Shown: piece by piece, positions 8,899 through 19,268 of the stretch
Position numbering within the stretch: position 1 is the stretch's first letter
Layout: the number at the start of each line of letters is the position of its first letter
Origin: Reyranellaceae bacterium
GTDB taxonomy: Bacteria > Pseudomonadota > Alphaproteobacteria > Reyranellales > Reyranellaceae
Direction: 5' to 3'
Length of the DNA: 58,427 bases
Assembly: GCA_022844045.1 (NCBI GenBank)
Contig: JALHMM010000033.1
Span: 1-58,427 of the forward strand
Made by a program: the position numbers and the translations under genes
Notes under the pieces: model-generated
Told to the model about the DNA's origin: nothing
Seen by the model: only the letters and a program-made list of their open reading frames with translations
The model's database searches: none

Positions 8899-9792
8899 TC
8901 ACATGCGCCTCGCCAGCCGCGGATCGAGGCGGTCGCGCAGGCCGTCGCCCAGCAGGTTCACCGCCAGCACGGTGAGCGCCAGGAAGGCGCCGGGGATGAA
9001 GATGCACCACGGCGCGCGCAGGAAGAAGCTGCGGCCCTGGGCGATGATGTTGCCCCAGCTCGGGATCTCCAACGGCACGCCCGCGCCGAGGAAGGACAGG
9101 CCAGCCTCGATCAGCATGCCGGCGGCGCAGATGAAGGTGGCCTGCACGATCAGCGGCGCCAGCGTGTTGGGCAGGATGTGGCGCACCAGCAGCTTGAAGC
9201 CCTTGGTGCCGCCGGCGATGGCGCTCTCGATATAGGGCTGGGCGCGGATGCTGAGCACCACGGAGCGCACGACGCGCACGACGCGCGGCACCTCGGGGAT
9301 GACGATGGCGACGATGACGATGCCCAGGCCGGGCCGCGTCAGCGTGATCAGCGCGATCGCCAGCAGGATCGAGGGGATGGCCATGATGCCGTCCATGATC
9401 CGCATGACGATGCCGTCGACGCGGCGGAAATAGCCGCAGAGGATGCCCAGCGCCAGGCCGATCACGGCGGAGATCGCCGCCACGGTGATGCCGACGATCA
9501 GCGAGACGCGCGCGCCATGCAGGGTGCGGGCGAAGTTGTCGCGGCCGAACTGGTCAGTGCCGAACCAGAATTTTTCCGACGGCGGGCGCAGACGGTTGAT
9601 GGTGTTCTGCTTCAGCGGATCGGGACTGATCCACGGCGCGAGGATCGCCAGGCTGACCAGGATCGTCAGCAGCAGGGCGCCGATGAAGATCGTCGGATTG
9701 CGCCGGATCGGCGTCCAGATGCGCTGCGCCAGCGACGGCGGCGCCTCTTCTGTGCCGGACGCCAGCGCGGCGTCGGAGGGAACGGCGACCAT
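8899..9792 (-). CDS. Peptide-type ABC importer permease (OppC/DppC-like)
   Basis: The 297-residue inner-membrane permease has an N-terminal cytoplasmic segment, a first transmembrane helix (TIFIGALLLTILVSLAILA), the periplasmic loop with FGTDQFGRDNFARTLHGAR typical of DppC, and the EAA loop region (ESAIAGGTKGFKLLVRHILPN). The ATG at 9792 (MVAVPSD) is chosen because the frame upstream is only the repeat element. It pairs with the DppB-like permease. Confidence 0.92.
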   Translation of the reverse strand: MVAVPSDAALASGTEEAPPSLAQRIWTPIRRNPTIFIGALLLTILVSLAILAPWISPDPLKQNTINRLRPPSEKFWFGTDQFGRDNFARTLHGARVSLIVGITVAAISAVIGLALGILCGYFRRVDGIVMRIMDGIMAIPSILLAIALITLTRPGLGIVIVAIVIPEVPRVVRVVRSVVLSIRAQPYIESAIAGGTKGFKLLVRHILPNTLAPLIVQATFICAAGMLIEAGLSFLGAGVPLEIPSWGNIIAQGRSFFLRAPWCIFIPGAFLALTVLAVNLLGDGLRDRLDPRLARRM

Positions 9793-9809
9793 ATCAGGCA
9801 CGCCCCAAT

Positions 9810-9938
9810 CCCTTCCCCCGGAGGGGGAAGGTGGCGCGCGCAGCGCGACGGAAGGGGGATGTCGAAGGCGAACGCGGGCGTCCGTCTTCGGCATCCCCCA
9901 TCCGCCCTTCGGGCACCTTCCCCCTCCGGGGGAAGATA
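9810..9938. repeat. Long inverted-repeat element, copy 3
   Basis: This copy is about 129 bp, in the opposite orientation to copies 1 and 2, and separates the two permease genes. The outer CCCCCGGAGGGGG and CCCCCTCCGGGGG blocks and the inner ATGGGGGAT-type arms are intact. Confidence 0.8.
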
Positions 9939-9957
9939 GTGAACGCGGCGATCATCA

Positions 9958-10899
9958 TCAGTACCGGATGCGCGGATCGAGGAAGGCGTAGGAGATGTCG
10001 ATCATCAGATTGACCAGCACCTTGGCGGCGGCGAAGACCATGATCAGGCCCTGCACGATCGGGTAGTCGTGCTTGAGCACGGCGTCGACCGTGAGGCGGC
10101 CCAGGCCGGGGATATTGAACACCGTCTCGGTGATCACCACGCCCGAGATCAGAAGCGCGATGCCGATGCCGATCACGGTGACGATGGGCACGGCGGCGTT
10201 CTTCAGCGCGTGCAGCAGCAGCACGCGCTTGGTCGCCAGGCCCTTGGAGTTGGCGGTGCGGATATAGTCCTGCGACAGCACCTCGAGCATCGAGGCGCGG
10301 GTGATGCGCGCGATCAGCGCCATGTAGGTCACGCCGAGCGCGATCGAGGGCAGGATCAGCCCTTCTACGAACGGCCAGAAGCCTTCGGCGATCGGCCGGT
10401 AGCCCTGCACCGGCAAGAGCTGCAGCTTCACCGCGAAGACCCAGATCAGGATGTAGGCGGCGAGGAAGCCGGGAATGGCGAAGCCCAGCACGGCGAAGAC
10501 CATGACCGCGCGGTCGGCCAGCTTGCGCGCCTGCCAGGCGGCGATGACGCCGACCGGGATCGCCAGCGCTACCGCGACAAAGAGGGTGGAGAGCGTCAGC
10601 GCCAGGGTGGGCTCGACGCGCTGGGCGATCAGGCGGGTCACCGGCAGGTCGGAGAAGATCGAGACGCCGAGATCGCCTTGCGCGAGGCGCCAGATCCACA
10701 GGCCGAACTGCTCGTAGATCGGCAGGTTGAGGCCCAGCTTGGCGCGCACCGCCTCGAGATCGGCGGCGGTGGCGTCGTCGCCGGCGATGATCGCCGCCGG
10801 ATCGCCCGGCGCGAGGCGCAGCAGAAAGAAGACGAAGACGGTCACGACCGCCATGACCGGCAAAGTCGCGAACAGTCGGCGGATGATGTACGCGGTCAT
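9958..10899 (-). CDS. Peptide-type ABC importer permease (OppB/DppB-like)
   Basis: The 313-residue permease starts MTAYIIRRLFATLPVMAVVT, a typical DppB N-terminal helix, followed by the large periplasmic loop with the conserved PGDPAA motif, several membrane helices and the EAA loop (YIRTANSKGLATKRVLLLHALKN shown in part by RTANSKGL). It ends in SYAFLDPRIRY, also a DppB hallmark. It lies downstream of the binding-protein gene, with a short GC palindrome between. Confidence 0.93.
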   Translation of the reverse strand: MTAYIIRRLFATLPVMAVVTVFVFFLLRLAPGDPAAIIAGDDATAADLEAVRAKLGLNLPIYEQFGLWIWRLAQGDLGVSIFSDLPVTRLIAQRVEPTLALTLSTLFVAVALAIPVGVIAAWQARKLADRAVMVFAVLGFAIPGFLAAYILIWVFAVKLQLLPVQGYRPIAEGFWPFVEGLILPSIALGVTYMALIARITRASMLEVLSQDYIRTANSKGLATKRVLLLHALKNAAVPIVTVIGIGIALLISGVVITETVFNIPGLGRLTVDAVLKHDYPIVQGLIMVFAAAKVLVNLMIDISYAFLDPRIRY

Positions 10900-10916
10900 T
10901 CCAGTTCCGGAGAAAG

Positions 10917-10961
10917 CCCCTCACCCCAACCCTCTCCCCGCGGGCGGGGAGAGGGAGGAAG
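10917..10961. repeat. Short GC palindrome (CTCTCCCCGC type)
   Basis: The segment CCCCTCACCCCAACC is followed by CTCTCCCCGC, a short loop and GCGGGGAGAG. It lies between the binding-protein and first permease genes and could lower expression of distal genes or protect the upstream mRNA end. Confidence 0.75.
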
Positions 10962-10968
10962 AGAGCAG

Positions 10969-12576
10969 CTACTTCTTCTTGATGCCCCAGAGCACCACGA
11001 GGCCGGTGTTGGGCACGATGCCCTCGATGCGGTCGGCGCGATACGCCAGCGGCGTGGTCCACTGGCCGAAGGGGATGTAGACGACCTGCTCGATGGCGCG
11101 CGTCTGCAGCTCGCGCGCGACCTTCTTCTTCTCCTCGTCGGTCTGGGCGAAGGCGTAGGCGTTGCGCAGCTCCTCGATCTTGGCATCGCACGGCCAGCCG
11201 AACAGCCCCTTGTCGCAGGCCGCGCCCAGCCAGGTGTGCAGCACCGGGTTGGCCGAGCCGACGCCGCCGGTCGTGGTGATGAAGATGTTCCAGCCGCCCT
11301 GTGCCGGTGGCTCCTTCTTGGCGCGCCGCGACACGACGGAGCCCCAGTCCATCGACTGCACATCGAGGTTGATACCGGCCTCGCGCATCGCCTGGATCAG
11401 CACCTGGGTGGCCGGCGTGATGGTGTTGTGGTCGGTGGTGGCGAGGATGGTGATCGGCTCGCCCTTGTAGCCGGCCTCCTTGAGGAGCTGCAGCGCCTTC
11501 TTGGGATTGTAGTCCTTGAGCATGGCGCTGCCGCCGTCATTGGCCAGCGGCGAGCCGCAGGTGATCAGGCCGTGACAGACGCGGTAGTACTCGGCGTCGC
11601 CGACGATGGCGCGCAGGAAGTCCTCCTGGTTGATCAGGTGGTACATCGCCTGGCGCGCCTTGACGTTGTCGAACGGCGGATGCAGGTGGTTGAGCCGGAT
11701 CATGCCGTGCGTGCTGTCGAGGTCGCCGGTTTTCATCAGCTTGACGCCCCTGGCCTTGGCCAGGATGGGCAGGAAGTCGATGCCGGGATTCTCGTAGAAG
11801 TCGATCTCGCCGTTGATCAGCGCCGACATCGCGGTCTGCGAATCGGCGATCCAGATCAGCTCGATACGGTCGACGCCGGCGATCTTGCTGCCGGCGAAGG
11901 ACGAGGGCGGCTCGTTGCCCGGCCGCGGCACGTAGTGCGGGTTCTTGACGTAGACCGCCTTGCTGCCCGGCACCCACAGATCCTTGAGCATCATGAAGGG
12001 CCCCGAGCCGATCGATTCCTTGACCTGGGTATTGTGGTCGGTCTGCGCTTCCTTCTCGCGCATGATCACGGCGACCGAGGAGTTGGTCTTGCCCAGCGAC
12101 TCCAGCACCATGCCGTAGGGCTGCTTGAGCACCATCTTGAAGGTCTTGTCGTCGACGGCGTCGAGCGAGGTGATGAAGGAGAACAGGCGGATGCCGACGC
12201 CGTCCTTCTTGCCCCAGCGTTGCAGCGAGGCGATCACGTCCTTGCTGGTCACGGCCGAGCCGTCGCTGAACTTCAGCCCGTCGCGCAGCGTGAAGGTGTA
12301 GGTCAGCCGATCGGCGCTGATCTCGTATTTGCCCACCATCTGCGGCTTGGGCACCATGTTGACGTCGTTGCCGAACAGGGTGTCGTAGACCAGCATGCCG
12401 TGGATGTTGGCGATGGTCTGGGTCGTCCAGATCGGGTCGATGACGCGGACGTCCGCGTGCAGCGCCGCCTTCAGCACCTTTTCCTGCGCCAGCGCGGCGC
12501 CCGATGGCGCGGCCAGCGCGAGCGCGGCGCTCGCCAACGCGACGCGCGCGAAACGCGACGTGAAAATCGTCCTCAT
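10969..12576 (-). CDS. Peptide-type ABC importer periplasmic binding protein
   Basis: The 535-residue precursor has a signal peptide (residues 1-31, ending GAALAQ) followed by the cluster-C binding-protein fold (SBP family 5): residues VIDPIWTTQTIANIHGMLVYDTL, TLRDGLKFSDGSAVTSKDV, and SIGSGPFMM are characteristic (shown in short segments). The ATG at 12576 has GGGAG ten bases upstream and sits directly before the signal peptide. It is the first gene of the importer operon. The ligand could be a peptide, nickel chelate or another solute. Confidence 0.92.
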   Translation of the reverse strand: MRTIFTSRFARVALASAALALAAPSGAALAQEKVLKAALHADVRVIDPIWTTQTIANIHGMLVYDTLFGNDVNMVPKPQMVGKYEISADRLTYTFTLRDGLKFSDGSAVTSKDVIASLQRWGKKDGVGIRLFSFITSLDAVDDKTFKMVLKQPYGMVLESLGKTNSSVAVIMREKEAQTDHNTQVKESIGSGPFMMLKDLWVPGSKAVYVKNPHYVPRPGNEPPSSFAGSKIAGVDRIELIWIADSQTAMSALINGEIDFYENPGIDFLPILAKARGVKLMKTGDLDSTHGMIRLNHLHPPFDNVKARQAMYHLINQEDFLRAIVGDAEYYRVCHGLITCGSPLANDGGSAMLKDYNPKKALQLLKEAGYKGEPITILATTDHNTITPATQVLIQAMREAGINLDVQSMDWGSVVSRRAKKEPPAQGGWNIFITTTGGVGSANPVLHTWLGAACDKGLFGWPCDAKIEELRNAYAFAQTDEEKKKVARELQTRAIEQVVYIPFGQWTTPLAYRADRIEGIVPNTGLVVLWGIKKK

Positions 12577-12723
12577 GGTCCACTCCCCAACACGGGCGGC
12601 ACACCGTCGTGCCGACCGTACACCGGGGCAGTATGGCGAGCCTTCAGGGGCGCTGTCCATGGACACCGCCGCGCGAAAGACTCGCAAACGGCGTGCCGGG
12701 CGGGGAGGCAGCGGCTTAGGGAC

Positions 12724-12741
12724 GCGCCGCTCCAGCGGCGC
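12724..12741. terminator. Hairpin in the proB-importer gap
   Basis: GCGCCGCT, two bases, then AGCGGCGC form a perfect eight-base-pair stem between proB (upstream) and the binding-protein gene. It has no clear U-tract, so it is a candidate terminator or processing hairpin only. Confidence 0.4.
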
Positions 12742-12779
12742 TCATGAAGGCGTCGCCGGAGCGACGCGGCCGCAACGGG

Positions 12780-13913
12780 CTACTCCATCGCCAGATCGTC
12801 GCGGTGGATCAGCTCGTCGGCGCCGCGCCAGCCCAGCGCTGTCTCGATCTCGGCGCTCTTGCGGCCGGCGATGCGCCGCGCGTCCTCGGCGGCGTAGGCG
12901 ACCAGCCCGCGCGCCAGCGTGCGGCCGGCGCGATCCTGCACCAGGACCGGTGCGCCGGCGGCGAAGTCACCGTCAACCGAGACCACGCCGGCGGGCAGCA
13001 GGCTTTTGCCGGCGTTCAGCGCTTTGGCCGCCCCATCGTCGACGGTGAGCGTGCCGGCGGGCTTGAGGGTGCCGCCGATCCAGCGCTTGCGCGCCGTCTG
13101 CGGCGTCGCGGCGGGCAGGAACCAGGTGCAGCGCGCGGCGCCGTCGAGCAGGGCGGCGAGCGGGTTCTGGCGGGCGCCATCGACGATCGCCATGCGGCAG
13201 CCGGCGGCCATGGCGATGCGCGCGGCCATCAGCTTGGTCACCATGCCGCCGTTGCTGAGCTCGTTCTGCGCCACGCCGGCCATCGCCTCGATCTCCGGCG
13301 TGATGCGGCGCACTTCGGCGATGAACTCGGCCTTGGGATCGCGGCGCGGATCGGCGCTGTAGAGACCGTCGATGTCGGAGAACACCACCAAGGTGTCGGC
13401 GCTGGTCATCTCGGCCACACGCGCGGCCAGGCGGTCGTTGTCGCCGAAGCGGATCTCGGCGGTGGCCACCGTATCGTTCTCGTTGATCACAGGCACGGCG
13501 CGCTGCTCGAGCAGCACCGTCGTGGTCTGGCGCGCGTTGAGGTAGCGCTCGCGCGCCTCGCTGTCCTCCAGCGTGAGCAGCAATTGCCCGGCGACGATGT
13601 CGTGGCGCGCCAGGGTCTGCTGCCAGGCCTGCGCCAGGCCGATCTGGCCGACGGCGGCGGCGGCCTGCTTCTGCTCCAGGCGCAGCGCGCCGCGCGGCAG
13701 GCCGAGCCGCGCCCGACCGAGCCGGATCGCGCCCGACGAGACGACGACGATCTCCGCGCCCGACTTGCGCAGCCGCGCGATGTCGTCGGCCAGCGCGTCG
13801 AGCCAGTCCTTGCGCACGACGCCGCTGCCCTCGTCGACGATCAGCGACGAGCCGATCTTCAGCACGACGCGCTTGGCGCCGGCCAGCCGCTTGTCGCCGG
13901 CGCGGGTGGTCAT
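12780..13913 (-). CDS. proB: Glutamate 5-kinase ProB
   Basis: ProB phosphorylates glutamate at the gamma carboxyl in the first step of proline synthesis and is usually feedback-inhibited by proline. The 377 residues include the amino-acid kinase domain (VLKIGSSLIVD, VVVSSGAI, VINENDTVA, GDNDRLAARVA, FSDIDGLYSADPR, GTGGM-like NGGMVTKLMAAR) and a C-terminal PUA domain (GTLTVDDGAAKAL onward). It follows obgE, with a 152 bp hairpin element in between. Confidence 0.95.
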   Translation of the reverse strand: MTTRAGDKRLAGAKRVVLKIGSSLIVDEGSGVVRKDWLDALADDIARLRKSGAEIVVVSSGAIRLGRARLGLPRGALRLEQKQAAAAVGQIGLAQAWQQTLARHDIVAGQLLLTLEDSEARERYLNARQTTTVLLEQRAVPVINENDTVATAEIRFGDNDRLAARVAEMTSADTLVVFSDIDGLYSADPRRDPKAEFIAEVRRITPEIEAMAGVAQNELSNGGMVTKLMAARIAMAAGCRMAIVDGARQNPLAALLDGAARCTWFLPAATPQTARKRWIGGTLKPAGTLTVDDGAAKALNAGKSLLPAGVVSVDGDFAAGAPVLVQDRAGRTLARGLVAYAAEDARRIAGRKSAEIETALGWRGADELIHRDDLAME

Positions 13914-13923
13914 TGTTCACCCC

Positions 13924-14075
13924 TACCTTCCCCCGGAGGGGGAAGGTGGCGCGCGTCAGCGCGACGGTCAGGGGCCGCGGACGGCCCCGGGGGGGATGTC
14001 GAAGACGAACGCAGGAGTCCGTCTTCGACATCCCCCATCCGCCCTTCGGGCACCTTCCCCCTCCGGGGGAAGGTA
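13924..14075. repeat. Long inverted-repeat element, copy 4
   Basis: This 152 bp copy lies between obgE and proB. It has the same outer blocks as copies 1-3, with about 20 extra bases (a GGCCGCGGACGGCCCCGGG stretch) in one arm, so the pairing is interrupted there. Confidence 0.8.
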
Positions 14076-14088
14076 GGAAGAGAAAGGC

Positions 14089-15147
<1,059 letters not shown>

Positions 15148-15210
15148 GACAAAACGAAAGAAGGGGAACGTCGCCGTTCCCCTCCGCGTGCGCACTGGAT
15201 CGGGGAACGC

Positions 15211-15480
15211 CTATTCGGCGGCCACCGGCAGCGGCTGGACGCTGACGAACACCTTGCCGCCCTTGCGGGTGGCGAACGTCACCTTGCCGTCGGCTGTGGC
15301 GAACAGCGTGTGGTCGCGGCCGACGCCGACATTGCTGCCGGCGGCCATCTTGGTGCCGCGCTGGCGCACCAGCACGTTGCCCGACAGCACGACCTGGCCG
15401 CCGAAGCGCTTCACGCCGAGCCGCTTGCTCTCCGAGTCGCGGCCGTTGCGGGATGAACCGCCTGCTTTATGGTGAGCCAT
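15211..15480 (-). CDS. rpmA: 50S ribosomal protein L27 (bL27)
   Basis: The 89-residue protein has the classic L27 start [20 protein letters not shown], whose N-terminal arm reaches the peptidyl transferase centre, and the segments [22 protein letters not shown] and DGKVTF (shown in part). It is 22 bp from rplU, as in almost all bacteria. There is no N-terminal extension needing cleavage. Confidence 0.97.
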   Translation of the reverse strand: MAHHKAGGSSRNGRDSESKRLGVKRFGGQVVLSGNVLVRQRGTKMAAGSNVGVGRDHTLFATADGKVTFATRKGGKVFVSVQPLPVAAE

Positions 15481-15502
15481 ACCTTCTACTCCTGCCCGTC
15501 GC

Positions 15503-15814
15503 TCAGGCGACGATGCTGTCGATGCGCAGCTGGGTCATCTCCTGGCGATGACCGTTCTTGCGGCGCGAGTTCTTGCGCCGGCGCTTCTTGAACACCAGCA
15601 CGGTATCGTTGCGCTTGTGGCCGACGATCGAGGCCGTGACCTTGGCGCCCGTGACCGTGGGCGCGCCGATCTTCAAGCCGGCGCCGGCGTCGATCGCCAG
15701 CACGTCGGTCAACTCGACCGAAGCGCCGACCTCGCCGGCCAGGCTGTCGACCGAAACGACGTCGTTGGCGGCGACGCGGTACTGCTTGCCGCCGGTGCGA
15801 ATCACCGCATACAT
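15503..15814 (-). CDS. rplU: 50S ribosomal protein L21 (bL21)
   Basis: The 103 residues start [14 protein letters not shown], the L21 signature, and end with the basic [16 protein letters not shown] segment before TQLRI. The ATG at 15814 is fixed by this start. It is first in the rplU-rpmA-obgE cluster. The operon promoter should lie in 15815-16090, next to the tRNA gene on the other strand, but I could not pick it with confidence. Confidence 0.97.
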   Translation of the reverse strand: MYAVIRTGGKQYRVAANDVVSVDSLAGEVGASVELTDVLAIDAGAGLKIGAPTVTGAKVTASIVGHKRNDTVLVFKKRRRKNSRRKNGHRQEMTQLRIDSIVA

Positions 15815-16090
15815 CAAAACACCCTGGGCCCGAAAAAACGTGGAGGACGGACCGCCGGCCCGCCCTCTCTCAAGGCGGCGCAATATACTGACGACACGGC
15901 TTGAGTCAACGCGAACCGCAGGCCGTCTAAGTGCCAAGAAAATCAACAACTTGGGGCCGTTGTGTGGCGCGCTCCACCGAGCCACTAGCGGTGGTGGTGC
16001 CGAAATTCCGGCATTGCCCACCCCCTGACGCGTCGATATACAAGCGCCCGCGCCGGGCGACCTACGGCGCACCCTGCCTGTCAGGGTTGC

Positions 16091-16180
<90 letters not shown>

Positions 16181-16378
16181 ATTTCCTGTCCAGCGCCATC
16201 CATTTGAGTCCGAAAAATTGTTGTAGGATAAGGATTTATTGGATCTTCCCGTCCAGCCTCGTCCCTCATAGTTCTTGGCGATCCAGATGCGGATGATGGG
16301 TTGTCTGATGGGTAGGCGGCATGACATCGTCGCCTCCTTAGAAGTGGGTGGCCCTTACCCATCATCGGAGTGCCGGGG

Positions 16379-17590
16379 ATGCCGAAACGAGCTGCAGGCC
16401 TGACTGCTCGGCAGGTACAGGCCCAGAAGAATGCTGGTCTGTTCGCCGATGGCGGTGGGCTGTACCTGCAGGTCACCCCGACCGGGTCCAGGACATGGAT
16501 CTACCGCTTCCAGCTCGCCGGCCGGCGTCGTGACATGGGGCTCGGCTCCACCACGGATCTGCCGCTGGCTCAAGCGCGAGAGCGCGCTGCCGCTGCGCGG
16601 AGGCTGGTCAGCGAGGGCATCGATCCCATAGAACAGCGGAAGGCAAACAAGGCCGTGGTTGCACTCGCGCATGCGAAGGCAGTGACGTTCAAGGATTGCG
16701 CAGAGACCTACATCCGGTCGATGAGTGAGGGTTGGCGCAATGCGAAGCACGCGTCGCAATGGTCGAGCACACTCGAGACCTACGCCTATCCTGAAATCGG
16801 TGGTCTGCCCGTCGGATCAATTGACACCGGCCTCGTCTGCAAGGTGTTGGAGCCGATCTGGAAGACAAAGACCGAGACCGCCAGCCGAGTGCGCGGTCGC
16901 ATCGAATCCATCCTCGACTACGCGAGGGTGCGCGGCTATCGCAGCGGCGAGAACCCGGCGCGCTGGAAGGGTCACCTCGACAATATCCTCCCGGCAAAGT
17001 CCGTGATCGCCAAGCCAAACCATCACGCGAGCCTTGCTTACGCTGACATGAGGGTGTTCTGGCCGCGCCTTCAGGTGCAGGACGGCATGGGCGCAAGAGC
17101 GCTGGAGTTTGTCATCCTCACCGTGACCCGCTCGGGCGAGACCTTTGGCGCACGCTGGCCTGAGATTGATTTCGAAGCGAGCGTATGGACCATTCCGTCC
17201 GTCCGGATGAAGGCCGGCACGGAGCATCGCGTACCGCTGACGGATTCTGCGCTTGCGCTGCTGCGTAAGCTCTCCTCGGTCCGGATGAACGACTTCATCT
17301 TTCCCGGTCAGGGCATCGATCGGCCACTGTCCAACATGGCGATGCAGGCGACGTTGCGCCGAATGAAGGTCGACGTGACACCGCATGGCTTCCGGTCGAC
17401 TTTCCGAACCTGGGGCGCTGAGCAGACCAGTTTCCCTGCTGAAGTGCTTGAAGCTGCACTGGCGCACACGCGGGGCGACAAGGTCATAGCTGCTTATCAG
17501 CGCGGTGATCTCTTTGCTAAGCGTCGCGAGTTGATGGGGGCTTGGGCAACATTCGTCAGTGGCGGCAACAGCGCGGGCTCCTCGCCATAG
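16379..17590 (+). CDS. P4-type tyrosine integrase
   Basis: The 403-residue integrase has an N-terminal DUF4102-like arm-binding region (LTARQVQAQKNAGLFADGGGLYLQV region, here by GLFADGGGLYLQV), a core-binding domain and a catalytic domain. Catalytic residues visible are Arg in LTVTRSGE, HGFRSTFRTW (His-x-x-Arg), LAHTRGD, and the nucleophile Tyr in AAYQRGD. The ATG at 16379 (MPKRAAG) is preferred; a GTG three codons upstream is possible. It should catalyse insertion at the tRNA-Ser 3' end. No excisionase gene was recognised. Confidence 0.93.
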   Translation: MPKRAAGLTARQVQAQKNAGLFADGGGLYLQVTPTGSRTWIYRFQLAGRRRDMGLGSTTDLPLAQARERAAAARRLVSEGIDPIEQRKANKAVVALAHAKAVTFKDCAETYIRSMSEGWRNAKHASQWSSTLETYAYPEIGGLPVGSIDTGLVCKVLEPIWKTKTETASRVRGRIESILDYARVRGYRSGENPARWKGHLDNILPAKSVIAKPNHHASLAYADMRVFWPRLQVQDGMGARALEFVILTVTRSGETFGARWPEIDFEASVWTIPSVRMKAGTEHRVPLTDSALALLRKLSSVRMNDFIFPGQGIDRPLSNMAMQATLRRMKVDVTPHGFRSTFRTWGAEQTSFPAEVLEAALAHTRGDKVIAAYQRGDLFAKRRELMGAWATFVSGGNSAGSSP

Positions 17591-17998
17591 GAAGACGCTT
17601 GGGACGAAACCCGCAAGGCAACTCAGAACGAATGCAGTCAAGTGCACTCAGTACCGACGGCGGCGTGTGCCAACCCTTTCGGAACAAGGCGGCCCGTATG
17701 AGCACCGCAGGGCAATTCTGCTGACGCCTAATGACGTGGGACGGTCCACACCAGACGCGATGGCAATCATCAGGAGGTATCCCGATGACTGCCAAGCTAG
17801 AGGCCAGTCTCTCAAGTCATGCGTGGTCCGAAAACCCGAAAGCAGGCCACACGGCGGCGACCTGACAACTCTGGCTAAGCGTACGCCGGCAGAGTGCGAA
17901 AACCGCGAAGTCTACTAAGTGCGGCTGCCTAATCGATGGCAGCCAACACTTGGAGGACACATGCTTATCCGCTTTTCACCCATAGAGGCTCGAGGTTG
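17591..17998. other. Non-coding stretch after the integrase
   Basis: About 400 bp without a convincing gene. Several short frames exist but show no family resemblance or good ribosome site. The segment AAGTGCACTCAGTACC at 17640-17655 resembles one at about 34511-34525. It may hold regulatory or arm-type recombinase sites. Confidence 0.4.
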
Positions 17999-18487
17999 AT
18001 GGCGCTGCACGAGCAAAGCGTCGGGGCAACGGATGAGTGGTACACGCCCCCTCATGTCTTCGAGGCTATGGGCGCTCGCTTCGATACGGACGTTGCCTCG
18101 CCGGGCGTCGCGGTCGTGCCTTGGATACCAGCCGGCTACCACGTCACGCGCGATTCCCTTGGATTGCAGTGGAGCGGCTTCGTCTGGATGAACCCGCCGT
18201 TCGGCGGCAGAAACGGCCTGCTGCCTTGGCTCGAAAAGTTCTTTCGGCACAGTGATGGCGTCTGCTTGGTGCCAGATCGCACGTCCGCACCGTGGTGGCA
18301 GTGGGCAGCGCATCGGGCTGAGCGGATTCTGTTCGTGGCGCCCAAGATCAAGTTCATCGGCGCTGACGGCAACCCTGGAAAATCTCCGGCACAAGGCACC
18401 TGCCTCATGAGCAGAGGCAGCAAGGGCCGCGCGGCGATTACGGCAGCGGCCGACCGAGGACTTGGCGTTTTGGCCCAACCACGGTAG
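17999..18487 (+). CDS. Phage-type DNA N6-adenine methyltransferase (Dam family)
   Basis: The 162-residue protein has the phage Dam layout: DEWYTPPHVFEAMGARFDTDVASPG at the N-terminus (shown in part by DEWYTPPHVF), the catalytic motif NPPFGG near residue 65, then the APWWQWAAHRAERILFVAPK segment (in part WWQWAAHRAERIL). It should transfer a methyl group from SAM to adenine N6. The ATG at 17999 has GAGG just upstream. It carries no partner nuclease nearby. It lies 4 kb before the DISARM-like operon on the same strand, and could be a leftover phage gene or supply host marking. Confidence 0.8.
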   Translation: MALHEQSVGATDEWYTPPHVFEAMGARFDTDVASPGVAVVPWIPAGYHVTRDSLGLQWSGFVWMNPPFGGRNGLLPWLEKFFRHSDGVCLVPDRTSAPWWQWAAHRAERILFVAPKIKFIGADGNPGKSPAQGTCLMSRGSKGRAAITAAADRGLGVLAQPR

Positions 18488-18583
18488 CCATGGGTGATAA
18501 CGGGATAGGCATGCGTCACCTAATACCTTGCGGACCGGTTAAGGTCGCTGGATCGCTATGCGGACTTCATTTGTAGGCTTGGC

Positions 18584-18847
18584 ATGAGCGTCAAGCTGCG
18601 ATTCCATGGTTCGCTCGATGAGCTTAAGGATGTGCTGTTCCCACTCGACCTCGACGGTGAGTGGCTGGAGCAGCCCAATGGAGTGTGGAAACTGAAGTGC
18701 GGGGATCAATCCGGCCTGCTCTGGTCGAGCACCCGCGGAACCATCTGGTTCGAAGGGCGGCCCGCCGCGAAGGAGGCCCTTGCCAGCCGCGTCACCGACC
18801 TCTTCGCTGATCCTAGTGCCGCCTGGGCTCGTCCTGGCAATCGATAG
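18584..18847 (+). CDS. Small hypothetical protein, 87 residues
   Basis: A compact soluble protein (MSVKLRFHGSLDELKDVLFP; GVWKLKCGDQSGLLWSSTRGTIWFEG in short segments). The alternating beta pattern and the acidic/hydrophobic balance suggest a real gene. The family is unrecognised. It lies on the integrase strand, and its length and location fit an accessory phage/plasmid-type gene. Confidence 0.55.
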   Translation: MSVKLRFHGSLDELKDVLFPLDLDGEWLEQPNGVWKLKCGDQSGLLWSSTRGTIWFEGRPAAKEALASRVTDLFADPSAAWARPGNR

Positions 18848-18874
18848 TCCTCCACAATGCCATTCCTGGCGACA

Positions 18875-19255
18875 TCAGCCATAGAGGCCCGCATCCAGAT
18901 CGACGCAGCGAACATAGACGCCAAGCTGGAATCCCCAATCGACCAGCGGATCGTTGACCTGGCGCGCAACGAACACCACCGGAAGGACGAGCGGTTCGGG
19001 GAGCGACTTCCCCAGTTCCGCTTCAAAGGCAGTCTTCAAAGCAATGCTTTCAAAGACGGCGCGCTCGAACGCAAAATCGGTGGCGCCGCCTGAGAGGACT
19101 CTCACCAACCAGTAGTTCTGACTATCCCAGACGGCCATGTCCGCGACCTGGCCGGAGAGCAGAGGGAAGTTTTTCTGAATGGTAGGCGCGGGGTGCCTAT
19201 CAACTGGCCAACCCAGGAGGCCTGGGCGGCGGCACAAGAGGTCCACGACTCCCAT
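18875..19255 (-). CDS. Hypothetical protein downstream of DUF3768 gene
   Basis: The frame has 126 residues; its best-looking part starts at NFPLLSGQVADMAVWDSQNYW and continues through FERAVFESIALKTAFEAELG (both shown once). It starts 13 bp after the DUF3768 stop, which favours a two-gene operon and the long start. An internal ATG at 19138 is an alternative. No family is recognised. Confidence 0.5.
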   Translation of the reverse strand: MGVVDLLCRRPGLLGWPVDRHPAPTIQKNFPLLSGQVADMAVWDSQNYWLVRVLSGGATDFAFERAVFESIALKTAFEAELGKSLPEPLVLPVVFVARQVNDPLVDWGFQLGVYVRCVDLDAGLYG

Positions 19256-19268
19256 GTGTCATTTGCCC

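Noticed and set aside
10069..12747. An 892-codon open frame on the plus strand opposite the importer genes
   Set aside because: It is antisense to two clearly recognised genes, has biased Arg/His/Gln/Asp composition from GC-rich third positions, and shows no family resemblance.
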